A stretch of 64,000 bases of DNA from Chitinophagales bacterium. GTDB taxonomy: Bacteria > Bacteroidota > Bacteroidia > Chitinophagales > CAIOSU01. Within the stretch, counting starts at the first letter, position 1. Every line of letters starts with the position of its first letter. Shown piece by piece: positions 53,474 to 61,486 of this stretch. A model generated the notes under the pieces. It was not told the origin of the DNA. It saw only the letters and a list, made by a program, of their open reading frames with translations, and searched no databases. A program made the position numbers and the translations under genes. The stretch covers positions 1 through 64,000 of the forward strand of contig JBBDNB010000021.1 of assembly GCA_040877935.1 (NCBI GenBank), given 5' to 3'.

Positions 53474-54127
53474 ATGAAATGGCTCACGATTATCGCTTGC
53501 TTTTTTTGGCTGGCTTGCACTGGAAATAATAATTCTGAGAACAAAGAAACACTTAGCAGCACAACAGCCGAAAAGCAATTAGATCCTTCCAAACTGGACA
53601 CCGCTTATTTTGCAGGAGGTTGCTTTTGGTGCATTGAAGCGGCTTTTGAGCAAATCAAAGGGGTGCAAGAAGCCATTTCGGGTTATGCTGGCGGTCAGCA
53701 GAAAGACCCAAGCTACCAGCAGGTGAGCTCGGGCATGACCGACCATGCAGAAACGGTAATGGTTTTATACAATCCAGATGTGATAAACTACAATACATTG
53801 TTGGCCATTTTCTTTACCGCACATGATCCCACACAGCTCAATCGCCAAGGAGCGGATGTGGGCAAACAATACCGCTCGGCTATTTTCTATACCAAACCTG
53901 AGGAGAAACACAGCGCCATGAAAACCATTGGCCAACTCAAGGATTCCGATCGTTTTGACAAAGCCATCGTAACCTTGGTAGAGCCGCTAAAAACTTTTTA
54001 CCCTGCCGAGCCTTACCATCAGGATTACGAAGAAAAAAACCCGGATAATTCTTATATCCAAAATGTGTCTTTGCCTAAGATTAAGAAAGTGCGAAAGGAA
54101 TTTCCAGAGCTTTTAAAAGAGCATTAA
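53474..54127 (+). CDS. msrA: peptide methionine-(S)-S-oxide reductase, lipoprotein form
   Basis: 217 residues. Lipobox WLAC at residues 12-15 precedes the MsrA domain, so the enzyme should be lipid-anchored outside the cytoplasm. Catalytic GGCFWCIEAAF carries the sulfenic-acid Cys; Glu in the same motif and GYAGGQ, MTDHAETV and YHQDY complete the site. Resolving cysteines seen in many MsrA tails are not present after the domain, so reduction may use the second Cys of GCFWC. Confidence 0.95.
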   Translation: MKWLTIIACFFWLACTGNNNSENKETLSSTTAEKQLDPSKLDTAYFAGGCFWCIEAAFEQIKGVQEAISGYAGGQQKDPSYQQVSSGMTDHAETVMVLYNPDVINYNTLLAIFFTAHDPTQLNRQGADVGKQYRSAIFYTKPEEKHSAMKTIGQLKDSDRFDKAIVTLVEPLKTFYPAEPYHQDYEEKNPDNSYIQNVSLPKIKKVRKEFPELLKEH

Positions 54128-54252
54128 TCTAAGCTTTATTTACAATTGCTTCGCTGAGTTACTGACCATAGACTCGTCAAGATCTAAACAGATCTTCTAA
54201 TAGAAAAATCAACTTTTGCCCTTTATATTGTTTATTTAGATAAAGGAGAATA

Positions 54253-54681
54253 ATGAAATCAATTGAAGAAGCTATAAGCATTAACGCATCGGTAGAAAAA
54301 GTCTGGGAAATCTTTACCGATTTTGAAAATCACAAAAATTGGAATCCTTTTATAATATATATCAAAGGCGAGCCAAAAGAAGGCGCTCAACTAGAGATCA
54401 AAGTAAAATCAGCGGAAGGAAAAAGCACCTCTTTTAAAACTAAGATCAATAGTGTGAAAGAAAACGAGAAGCTATGCTGGAAAGGCCATGCGGGGTTTAA
54501 GAGTATGCTGGAAGCTGAGCATTGTTTTCAGTTTGCAGCGCAAGACGATGGTACTACACTATTTACACAAAGCGAAACTTTTGAAGGTTTGCTGACTGCC
54601 GTCATCGATAGTGAGATCAAAAAAACCAAAGAGGGATTCAAAGAGATGAATAAAGCACTGAAAAAACATTGCGAAGCTTAG
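54253..54681 (+). CDS. SRPBCC (START-like) domain protein
   Basis: 142 residues. The opening IEEAISINASVEKVWEIFTDFENHKNWNPF is that of the polyketide cyclase/dehydrase-type SRPBCC family, with a long C-terminal helix (IKKTKEGFKEMNKALKKH). Such proteins hold hydrophobic ligands in a cavity; ligand unknown. Monocistronic. Confidence 0.85.
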   Translation: MKSIEEAISINASVEKVWEIFTDFENHKNWNPFIIYIKGEPKEGAQLEIKVKSAEGKSTSFKTKINSVKENEKLCWKGHAGFKSMLEAEHCFQFAAQDDGTTLFTQSETFEGLLTAVIDSEIKKTKEGFKEMNKALKKHCEA

Positions 54682-54822
54682 TCTTGGGAAATCCAGTTTG
54701 TTTTTCACAATACTCTTTTGAAGTTTTTGATCTATACTTTTTCGCAACAAAAAGACGACCAAGACTTCAACATCAGCTCATGATATTTCAACATTACGCA
54801 TATATTTTGTAAAGTTGTAATC

Positions 54823-56121
54823 ATGATAATCACCAAGCCCCTCAATGAACTTACGGTACATATTCGCCACCTGGTCAAGAACCGCTTATGGTTAAAGGTA
54901 ATTATTGGTTTGATATTGGGCGCATTGGCTGGCTTGGCAATCAATCCATCAACGGGCTGGGTCTCTAAAGAGCTCAGTCAAACGCTTGGAAGTTGGCTCA
55001 ACTTACCGGGAGATATTTTCATGAAGCTGGTGCAAATGGTGATGATCCCGCTGATCTTCGCCTCCATCATTTCGGGGCTGGTGAGCAATGTTTCTGAAGA
55101 CCTCAAATCCTTTGGGCTCAAGCTTTTTCTGTATTTCATTTTCACTACCGTTGTCGCTATTATTTTCGGTATAATCCTGGCTTACCAATTCAAGCCCGGA
55201 GAATTCATACGCTCACAGGGTGGTTTTTCTGGACAGGAATTAGCGGTTCAATCTGGTGAAAATCCAGAGGCATTGGTTTTAAACATACCAAAAGCCATTT
55301 CAAACCTGGTTCCTGCCAATCCACTGGAATCAATCCTGAGTGGAGAAATGCTGAGCATAGTAATCTTTACTGTGATTATCGGTATAGCACTGACACAAAT
55401 TGAGCAGGAAAGTGCGCGCCCAGTCGTTCGCTTCATTGAATCCATCCAAAAAATATCCATGATTATTGTAGGCTGGGCGATGCGCCTGGTACCTTATGCC
55501 GTTTTCGGCCTGATGGCTGCACTGATTTCTACTACGGGCGTAGAGATATTTCTAGGTCTGGGCTATTACATGATGGTCATCATGCTGGGGCTTTTGCTCA
55601 TTCTTATTTTTTATATGCTGATCTATTTTCTGGTAGTCAGAAAAAACCCCTTCTCTTTTATCGCCAATATTAAGGATGCCCTTTTGTTGGCCTTTTCCAC
55701 AGCCAGTTCTGCTGCTGTGATGCCTTTGTCTATGAAAATAGCGGATGAAAAACTGGGCGTTTCTTCCAAGGTCAGCGATTTTGTGATTCCCATTGGTGCC
55801 ATCATCAATATGAATGGAACGGCTATGTTTCAATGTGTTACGGTATTGTTTATGGCGCAGGCCTATGGTATTGAGCTGGGGATTATGAATGTAGTGCTGC
55901 TCACCGTTACTGTTGTTTCTGCTTCCATTGGAACCCCGGCCATTCCAGGCGGAGGAGTTATTATTTTGGCCTCGGTACTCAAAAGCACGGGCATTCCTAC
56001 AGAGGGTTTACTGGTGATTATTGGCATCGATCGTATTTTGGGCATGTTTCGTACTGCTGTAAATGTTAGTGGAGACCTGACGGCCTGTGTGGTTTTCAAT
56101 AGGTGGTATGGAAATGACTAA
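54823..56121 (+). CDS. dicarboxylate/amino acid:cation symporter (DAACS family)
   Basis: 432 residues with eight hydrophobic helices and two re-entrant loops. AFSTASSAAVMPLSM is the serine-rich HP1 loop, MNGTAMFQC the sodium-binding NMNGT motif, and GTPAIPGGGVI the HP2 loop. These take up glutamate, aspartate or C4-dicarboxylates with Na+ or H+. Which substrate cannot be told; the final Arg/Asp pair region (GIDRILGMFRTAVNVSGD) is of the glutamate/aspartate-dicarboxylate type. Confidence 0.92.
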   Translation: MIITKPLNELTVHIRHLVKNRLWLKVIIGLILGALAGLAINPSTGWVSKELSQTLGSWLNLPGDIFMKLVQMVMIPLIFASIISGLVSNVSEDLKSFGLKLFLYFIFTTVVAIIFGIILAYQFKPGEFIRSQGGFSGQELAVQSGENPEALVLNIPKAISNLVPANPLESILSGEMLSIVIFTVIIGIALTQIEQESARPVVRFIESIQKISMIIVGWAMRLVPYAVFGLMAALISTTGVEIFLGLGYYMMVIMLGLLLILIFYMLIYFLVVRKNPFSFIANIKDALLLAFSTASSAAVMPLSMKIADEKLGVSSKVSDFVIPIGAIINMNGTAMFQCVTVLFMAQAYGIELGIMNVVLLTVTVVSASIGTPAIPGGGVIILASVLKSTGIPTEGLLVIIGIDRILGMFRTAVNVSGDLTACVVFNRWYGND

Positions 56122-56307
56122 AAAACGGCATTAGAAATAAGTAGTTTTTTTAAAATAGCTTGATACTATTTCAGAAAACAAACCACGCTAAATTGTTGAG
56201 GCTATTTTGTTTTTAGCACATGAGCCCCATAAGCTTGAGAAAGCTAAATAATTTTTTAAGTTCATGCTAAATAAAAAGCGTGTGCCAATGTATCAAACTG
56301 CGAAAGA

Positions 56308-56373
56308 CCCCCCCCTAATCTGGCGAAAGCATGAGGTTTAGCCAATGTGAAAGAGCCTGCTTGTGCCTATGTA
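56308..56373 (+). repeat. dispersed ~60-bp repeat, copy C
   Basis: Eight Cs, then TAATCTGGCGAAAGCATGAG, GTTTAGCCAATGTGAAAGAG and CCTGCTTGTGCCTATG. The best-preserved copy, lying between the symporter and the pseudouridine synthase genes, 4.3 kb from copy A. Confidence 0.7.
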
Positions 56374-56405
56374 AGAATTAAAGCATGAAAATATCGATAA
56401 TATCA

Positions 56406-56996
56406 TCACTTCTCAATCCCAAACCCATCCACCTCCAAAACCTCGCCCGGCTGCAATTCACCTAAAGTAATTCCTCCAATTCTTACCCGTATTAATCTCA
56501 AAGTAGGAAAGCCAACTGCTGCGGTCATTTTTCTGATCTGCCTGAATTTGCCTTCCGTAATGGTAATGGACAACCAACTTGTAGGCCCGTGTTTTTCGTT
56601 TCTGATTTTTTGGCCTGTTGGTCGTGGTGCCAGATCCGGTGCTGTTTTCAATCGAAAGGCTTTGCAAGGCAGGGTTTGGTATTTTTTACCATTGATGCCT
56701 ATTTCCACTCCTTGTTCTAATTGAGCGGTTGCATCATCCGTGACTTTACCATCTACCTGCACATAATATTCCTTTTCAACTGTTTTGCTCCGCACCTGTG
56801 TACTTACTACTCCATTGGTTGTGAGCAACAAAAGGCCTTCTGAAGCTTCATCCAGGCGGCCAATGGACATGGTGCCTTCCGGAAAATCGTGCAGTTCGCC
56901 CAGCAGCTTTTTGTTTTTCCGCTTGTTTTGGTTGTTGACAAACTGAGAGAGGTATCCGTAGGGCTTATTTAAAATAAAGTGCCGGTGTCCTTGCAT
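56406..56996 (-). CDS. RsuA/RluE-family rRNA pseudouridine synthase
   Basis: 196 residues. No S4 domain; starts directly with FILNKPYGYLSQF. Catalytic Asp lies in GRLDEASEGLLLLTTNG, and KFRQIRKMTAAVGFPTLRLIRVRIG completes the RsuA-type core. The length and lack of S4 fit RluE, which modifies U2457 of 23S rRNA in E. coli, but the exact site should be treated as a guess. Confidence 0.9.
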   Translation of the reverse strand: MQGHRHFILNKPYGYLSQFVNNQNKRKNKKLLGELHDFPEGTMSIGRLDEASEGLLLLTTNGVVSTQVRSKTVEKEYYVQVDGKVTDDATAQLEQGVEIGINGKKYQTLPCKAFRLKTAPDLAPRPTGQKIRNEKHGPTSWLSITITEGKFRQIRKMTAAVGFPTLRLIRVRIGGITLGELQPGEVLEVDGFGIEK

Positions 56997-57093
56997 TTAT
57001 TAAAAAATTGGTAATCAACCCCAAAGCTATACAATTGCTTTTTTTGGATAAAAAACTGCTGTTTGAATTAATGACTTTGCTTATACAAAGCTT

Positions 57094-57135
57094 TTTCAAA
57101 GGTAGAGACACGGCCGTGCGCCCCTACCTTTGAAA
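57094..57135. repeat. nested palindrome with GTAG/CTAC ends, REP-like
   Basis: Outer arms TTTCAAAGGTAG (57094-57105) and CTACCTTTGAAA (57124-57135) are perfect complements; inside lies the 10-base palindrome CACGGCCGTG (57109-57118). The inner sides differ (AGA against CGCCC), as in a decayed REP hairpin. Located 31 bases before the small yqaE gene. Confidence 0.6.
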
Positions 57136-57166
57136 TTGTAAAAAAACATTCACTATTTTAGCTCCC

Positions 57167-57322
57167 ATGAGTTTAATACGTGTAATATTTTCAATTTTAT
57201 TTCCACCGCTGGCCGTATATGACCAGGGTTGTGGTTCTATCGTAATTGTTTTGATTCTCACCATTATGGGCTGGATTCCCGGAGTATTGGCAGCATTGAT
57301 TATTTTAAACAAAAGGGTTTAG
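57167..57322 (+). CDS. YqaE/Pmp3-family small membrane protein
   Basis: 51 residues. The sequence is almost a textbook member: SLIRVIFSILFPPLAVYDQG, then a second helix IVIVLILTIMGWIPGVLAAL ending LNKRV. Two transmembrane helices with the conserved PPLAV and GWIPG motifs. Family members (Pmp3, YqaE) are stress-related membrane proteins; mechanism is poorly known. Between the REP-like palindrome and tauE, probably its own short transcript. Confidence 0.9.
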   Translation: MSLIRVIFSILFPPLAVYDQGCGSIVIVLILTIMGWIPGVLAALIILNKRV

Positions 57323-57374
57323 TTTAATTAATTGCCCGGCAAAGCTTTATTTTGCAGCTTATTCATTGAGCAAA

Positions 57375-58169
57375 ATGGCATCTTTAGAACTCTTCGATCT
57401 TTTTCTGCTTTTTTTAGGGGGCTTATTGGCCGGAATAATCAATACGCTGGCGGGAAATGGTTCGGCCATTACCCTGTCTCTACTGTTTTTCTTTGGGCTG
57501 TCTGCCCATGCAGCAAATGCTACCAACAGGGTTGGAGTGTTTTTGCAAACCATTGTTGCCGTTTTGTCTCTCAGGAAAAACGAACAAACAAAAAAACTTT
57601 TTTGGGAAGGCGCCTGGTTTTTAATTCCATCATTTATAGGTTCTGTACTTGGTGCAGTAGTTGCTATAGATATAGATGAACATATACTGACTATCACCAT
57701 TGGTGTGTTGATGCTTTTGATACTGGCGAGTATGTTTTTCAGTCCTAAAAGATGGGCGGCTGCTACCAGCGACAAAAAGAAAAAAACACCTCTGAATTTC
57801 GTGCTGTTCTTCGCCCTGGGTTTTTATGCCGGTTTTGTACAAATGGGCATGGGGCTGATTTTTCTTTCTATAATGATACTGGTGGCGCAATACAGTCTGA
57901 AGGATGCCAATATCATCAAACAGTTTTTGGTGCTGGCTCTGGTTGCGCCTGCATTTTTTGTGTTTGCCTTCAGCGGCCAGATTGACTGGGTATTGGGTTT
58001 GGCAATAGCTCCGGGTCAAATGCTTGGTGCATTTATAGCAAGCCGTTATCTCCTTCAGAATGATGCAGCTCAAGTTTGGATTCGTTATTTGTTGATGGTG
58101 ATTCTGATAGTTGCAGCAGTTAAATTGCTCGGTATCTGGGATTGGGCAGTGCAAGTGTTTGTTGCTTAA
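57375..58169 (+). CDS. sulfite exporter TauE/SafE family membrane protein
   Basis: 264 residues from ATG 57375 (MASLELFD); the frame also has a TTG three codons upstream. Eight or so hydrophobic helices with the duplicated motif GGLLAGIINTLAGNGSAITL in the first half and the matching GFYAGFVQMGMGLIFLSI in the second. TauE/SafE proteins move sulfite, sulfoacetate or other small anions out of the cell; no sulfur genes are adjacent. Confidence 0.88.
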   Translation: MASLELFDLFLLFLGGLLAGIINTLAGNGSAITLSLLFFFGLSAHAANATNRVGVFLQTIVAVLSLRKNEQTKKLFWEGAWFLIPSFIGSVLGAVVAIDIDEHILTITIGVLMLLILASMFFSPKRWAAATSDKKKKTPLNFVLFFALGFYAGFVQMGMGLIFLSIMILVAQYSLKDANIIKQFLVLALVAPAFFVFAFSGQIDWVLGLAIAPGQMLGAFIASRYLLQNDAAQVWIRYLLMVILIVAAVKLLGIWDWAVQVFVA

Positions 58170-58201
58170 ATGCTGTAATTATTTGGGTAACTTTGCATCC
58201 T

Positions 58202-59251
58202 ATGCCTCAACAACTTCCCAATATCAGGGCTTTAAGCAAAGCCGAGTTGAAAAGCTATTTTTTGGAAAATGGCCACAAAGCATTTCGTGCCACACAGGTT
58301 TGGGAATGGCTCTGGCAAAAATCTGCACTGTCATTTGAGGAGATGAGCAATCTTTCCAAAGAAATGAGAACTGCACTTGAGGCGGATTTTGAATTGCCAC
58401 ATATCACACTGGATTTACAACAAAAAAGCAAAGACGGCACCATTAAAAGCCGTTTTAAACTCAACGATGGGCATTTGGTGGAAGGCGTTTTGATTCCCGC
58501 TGAAGACCGCTTTACGGCTTGCGTTTCTTCTCAGGTGGGCTGCAGTTTGAGTTGTAAATTCTGCGCTACAGGTTTTCTTGATCTAAAGCGCAATTTGCGA
58601 GCCGATGAAATCTACGACCAGGTATGCATGATCAACCGGCAATCGTTGGAGCATCATAGCGCTCCATTGAGCAATATTGTTTTTATGGGCATGGGCGAAC
58701 CATTGCTCAATTATAAAAATGTATTACAGGGCATTGACAGAATTACTGCTGAAGATGGGCTGAATATTTCCCCAAAAAGAATCACCGTTTCTACTGTAGG
58801 CATTGCCAAAATGATCAAAAAGCTGGGAGAAGATGAAGTGCGTTTCAACCTGGCGCTTTCCCTACATGCGGCCAATGATACAAAGCGCGATAAGATTATG
58901 GCCATCAACGAAAGCAATAATATTGAAGTGCTGACAGAAGCCCTGCAATATTTTCACGAGAAAAACCCAAAATCCAAAATCTCCTTTGAGTACATCCTTT
59001 TCAAAGGATTCAATGATACTAAAAAGGATGCACAGGAATTGATAGAACTCTGTAGCAAAGTGCCTGCAAAAATCAATATCATAGAGTATAACAAAGTAGA
59101 AGATGTGGAATTTGAAAAGGCCGGGGAGAAAAGACGTAAAGGTTTTGTTGCACTGCTTGAAAAGGCCGGAATCACAGCAACTGTAAGGCGTTCGCGCGGT
59201 GAAGATATTGATGCTGCCTGTGGTCAATTGGCAAATAAGACCCTGGCTTAG
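58202..59251 (+). CDS. rlmN: dual-specificity 23S rRNA/tRNA adenine-C2 methyltransferase RlmN
   Basis: 349 residues from ATG 58202 (MPQQLPNIRALSKAELKS); the frame is open further upstream but overlaps tauE and reads as non-conserved. Radical SAM motif CKFCATG with Cys-x3-Cys-x2-Cys (SCKFC context SLSCKFCATGF), MGMGEPLLNY, and the C-terminal Cys in DIDAACGQL that is methylated during catalysis. Methylates A2503 of 23S rRNA and A37 of some tRNAs. Confidence 0.95.
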   Translation: MPQQLPNIRALSKAELKSYFLENGHKAFRATQVWEWLWQKSALSFEEMSNLSKEMRTALEADFELPHITLDLQQKSKDGTIKSRFKLNDGHLVEGVLIPAEDRFTACVSSQVGCSLSCKFCATGFLDLKRNLRADEIYDQVCMINRQSLEHHSAPLSNIVFMGMGEPLLNYKNVLQGIDRITAEDGLNISPKRITVSTVGIAKMIKKLGEDEVRFNLALSLHAANDTKRDKIMAINESNNIEVLTEALQYFHEKNPKSKISFEYILFKGFNDTKKDAQELIELCSKVPAKINIIEYNKVEDVEFEKAGEKRRKGFVALLEKAGITATVRRSRGEDIDAACGQLANKTLA

Positions 59252-59292
59252 TGTCAAACAGATAAGCTTGAAATCGGGAAAACTTCAATCTG

Positions 59293-59375
59293 CCCTTACT
59301 TTGTTACAAAATAATCAAAAAACACCCCTTACTTTGTTACAATATTTTGTGAAAATTACCCTTACTTTGTTACAA
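59293..59375 (+). repeat. three 17-bp direct repeats at exact 33-bp period
   Basis: CCCTTACTTTGTTACAA occurs identically at 59293-59309, 59326-59342 and 59359-59375, separated by unrelated 16-base AT-rich spacers. The last copy ends 10 bases before the ATPase start codon. The period is close to three DNA turns, as for operator or iteron arrays. Confidence 0.85.
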
Positions 59376-59385
59376 ATGGATTGAA

Positions 59386-60735
59386 ATGAAGTTTACAAGG
59401 CAAGTTGAAAAAGAGTTAAAGGATTGGCAATCAAGAGTTGATAGAAAGCCTTTGATTCTCAGGGGGGCAAGACAAGTTGGCAAAACTACGCTCATTGAAT
59501 ATTTTGCCCAATCTTATAAACAATTTATTCATCTTAACCTCGAAAAAAAGTCAGATAGATATTATTTTGAAAAATTTGAAGATGTCAAAAAGATTGTTGA
59601 AGCACTTTTTATCAAAAATGGATTTTCTGCTCAGCTGCCTCAAACATTACTGTTTATTGATGAAATACAAGAATCATCCAAAGCCATACAACTTTTACGC
59701 TATTTCTATGAAGATATCCCTGAATTACACGTGGTTGCAGCAGGGTCTTTGCTTGAATTTGCCCTAGGAGAAGTAAAATCTTTTCCCGTAGGAAGAGTTG
59801 AGTATCTTTATCTTTTCCCTTTGAATTTCCCGGAATTTCTTGCAGCCAGAAATAAGAAAAACCTTGCAAATGAACTGCGCACTGTTCCCGTAAAAGATAT
59901 AGCACATGCAGCTCTTTTGGAAGAATTCCACATATATGCTATTACAGGGGGTATGCCTGAGTTGATTAAAACATTCACTCTCGAGAAAAGCATGATCAGT
60001 TTACCCAGGGTATTTGAAAGCATTTGGGAAACCTATAAAAAAGATATCGAAAAATATGGCCGGAGTAGTACTGAAAAGAAAATCATAAAACACATTATGG
60101 AAACTGCACCGGAATATTTGGATCAGCGTGTGAAGTTTCAAAATTTTGGACACTCCAATTACAGGTCAAGAGAAGTGAGTGAAGCCATGAAAAGCTTAGA
60201 TGATGCAAAAGTAATACAGCTTATATACCCGACAACTGAAAGAACGGTTCCACCGAAAACTAATTACAGAAAATCCCCAAGATTACAATTTCTTGATACT
60301 GGTTTGGTAAACTATGCTTTAGGTATTTTACCACAATTAATGGAAGTAAAAGATTTAAGCAATGCTTATAAAGGTGCACTTATTCCTCATTTAATAACAC
60401 AGGAGCTGATTTCACTAAATATATTTGCCTATAAAAAACCACATTTCTGGGTTAGGGATAAACGACAATCTTCTGCTGAAGTAGATTTGGTAATTCCATA
60501 TAAAGACAAACTTATTCCAGTAGAAATAAAATCGGGTAGTACAGGTACACTAAAGTCTTTACAATCTTTTATAGATACGTCAGAGCATTCCTATGCCATA
60601 CGTATTTATTTTGGGACATTTAAAATTGAAAAACATCAGACAATAAAAGGAAAGCCTTATTTATTGATGAACCTACCTTATTATTTGGGAACGCAATTAC
60701 ATGCCTATATAGCGTATTTTGTAGAGCAACATTAA
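59386..60735 (+). CDS. AAA ATPase with DUF4143 domain
   Basis: 449 residues. N-terminal P-loop ATPase of the AAA_14 type: Walker A RGARQVGKTTL (residues about 25-35), Walker B TLLFIDEIQE and sensor AAGSLLEFAL. The C-terminal ~200 residues carry DUF4143, with RKSPRLQFLDTGLVNYALG and a PD-(D/E)xK-like nuclease-type core (SAEVDLVIPYKDKLIPVEIK). The family is abundant in bacteria and of unknown function; many members are encoded as mobile-like singletons. The stop is one base from the stop of the opposing nfu-like gene. Confidence 0.88.
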   Translation: MKFTRQVEKELKDWQSRVDRKPLILRGARQVGKTTLIEYFAQSYKQFIHLNLEKKSDRYYFEKFEDVKKIVEALFIKNGFSAQLPQTLLFIDEIQESSKAIQLLRYFYEDIPELHVVAAGSLLEFALGEVKSFPVGRVEYLYLFPLNFPEFLAARNKKNLANELRTVPVKDIAHAALLEEFHIYAITGGMPELIKTFTLEKSMISLPRVFESIWETYKKDIEKYGRSSTEKKIIKHIMETAPEYLDQRVKFQNFGHSNYRSREVSEAMKSLDDAKVIQLIYPTTERTVPPKTNYRKSPRLQFLDTGLVNYALGILPQLMEVKDLSNAYKGALIPHLITQELISLNIFAYKKPHFWVRDKRQSSAEVDLVIPYKDKLIPVEIKSGSTGTLKSLQSFIDTSEHSYAIRIYFGTFKIEKHQTIKGKPYLLMNLPYYLGTQLHAYIAYFVEQH

Positions 60736-60736
60736 A

Positions 60737-61318
60737 TCACTCCTCATTCTCAGCCACCACACTTTCTACTTCGGGCACCATTCTTTTCAATAATCCTTCA
60801 ATGCCTTGTTTTAGTGTTTGGGTAGAAGATGGACAGCCGCTACAGGCTCCCTGCAGGCCAAGTGTTACCACGCCTTTATCAAAAGATTTGAAAACAATAT
60901 TGCCCCCGTCCATTTCAATGGCTGGTTTCACATAGGTATTGAGCAATTCCGTGATTTTCAGGTCGAGCTCAGAAGCATCTGCACCCATTTCGGCAGCAGC
61001 TTTTTCCTGGCGTTTTTTGTCAAAGTCGGGACTTAAAACGGCTTTCTCCTCAGTGATGTATTCCTTTAGAAAAGCTTTGATCTCAGGAATAATTTCTATC
61101 CATTCCGGGCCTTCCACCTTTTTAATGGTCACAAAATTATTGGCTATAAAAACCCCATTCACAAAAGGAAAATCGAAAAGCGCTTTCGCCAAAGGTGCTT
61201 CTTCGGCATCAGCTACTTCTTTAAAATCCAGGCTTCTGTTGGGCGCAATTACTTTATTGGCGACAAATTTCAGGGAATCCGGGTTGGGTGTATATTCTGT
61301 ATAAATTTCAATGTTCAT
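60737..61318 (-). CDS. NifU-like iron-sulfur scaffold (Nfu type)
   Basis: 193 residues from ATG 61318 (MNIEIYTEYTPNPDSLKF); an ATG eight codons upstream is less likely. N-terminal Nfu domain (TPNPDSLKFVANK, VNGVFIANNFVTI) and C-terminal NifU domain with the cluster-binding GACSGCPSS (CxxC) near residue 165. Carries an Fe-S cluster and hands it to client proteins. No suf or isc genes in the window. Confidence 0.93.
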   Translation of the reverse strand: MNIEIYTEYTPNPDSLKFVANKVIAPNRSLDFKEVADAEEAPLAKALFDFPFVNGVFIANNFVTIKKVEGPEWIEIIPEIKAFLKEYITEEKAVLSPDFDKKRQEKAAAEMGADASELDLKITELLNTYVKPAIEMDGGNIVFKSFDKGVVTLGLQGACSGCPSSTQTLKQGIEGLLKRMVPEVESVVAENEE

Positions 61319-61392
61319 GGCAAAAATTTCTTTTGCCAACAAAGGTACAAACCTTTTGGTTTAGCTCAATGTCCTCATTTTAGTGCCGTGAA

Positions 61393-61450
61393 AACTGTCA
61401 GACAGCTTTTTTGCAGCTATATAGTAGCTGTCAGACAGTTGGTGATTTCT
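61393..61450 (-). terminator. hairpin from two CTGTCAGACAG copies, probable terminator
   Basis: AACTGTCAGACAGCT (61393-61407) pairs with AGCTGTCAGACAGTT (61436-61450) except for one central A:A; each 11-base core is itself palindromic. On the minus strand it follows the WG-repeat gene and has a short T run. Could double as an operator pair. Confidence 0.55.
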
Positions 61451-61486
61451 AAAGGATTTTGTTTTCAATCCCAGCATTTCGACTTC

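Noticed and set aside
57630-58154. 174-residue antisense frame over tauE
   Set aside because: His/Gln-rich complement of a membrane-protein gene with no motif.
59293-59375. Three direct repeats as a minimal CRISPR array
   Set aside because: Repeats are only 17 bp, spacers 16 bp and AT-rich, there are no cas genes, and the array abuts an ATPase start codon. An operator-type array fits better.
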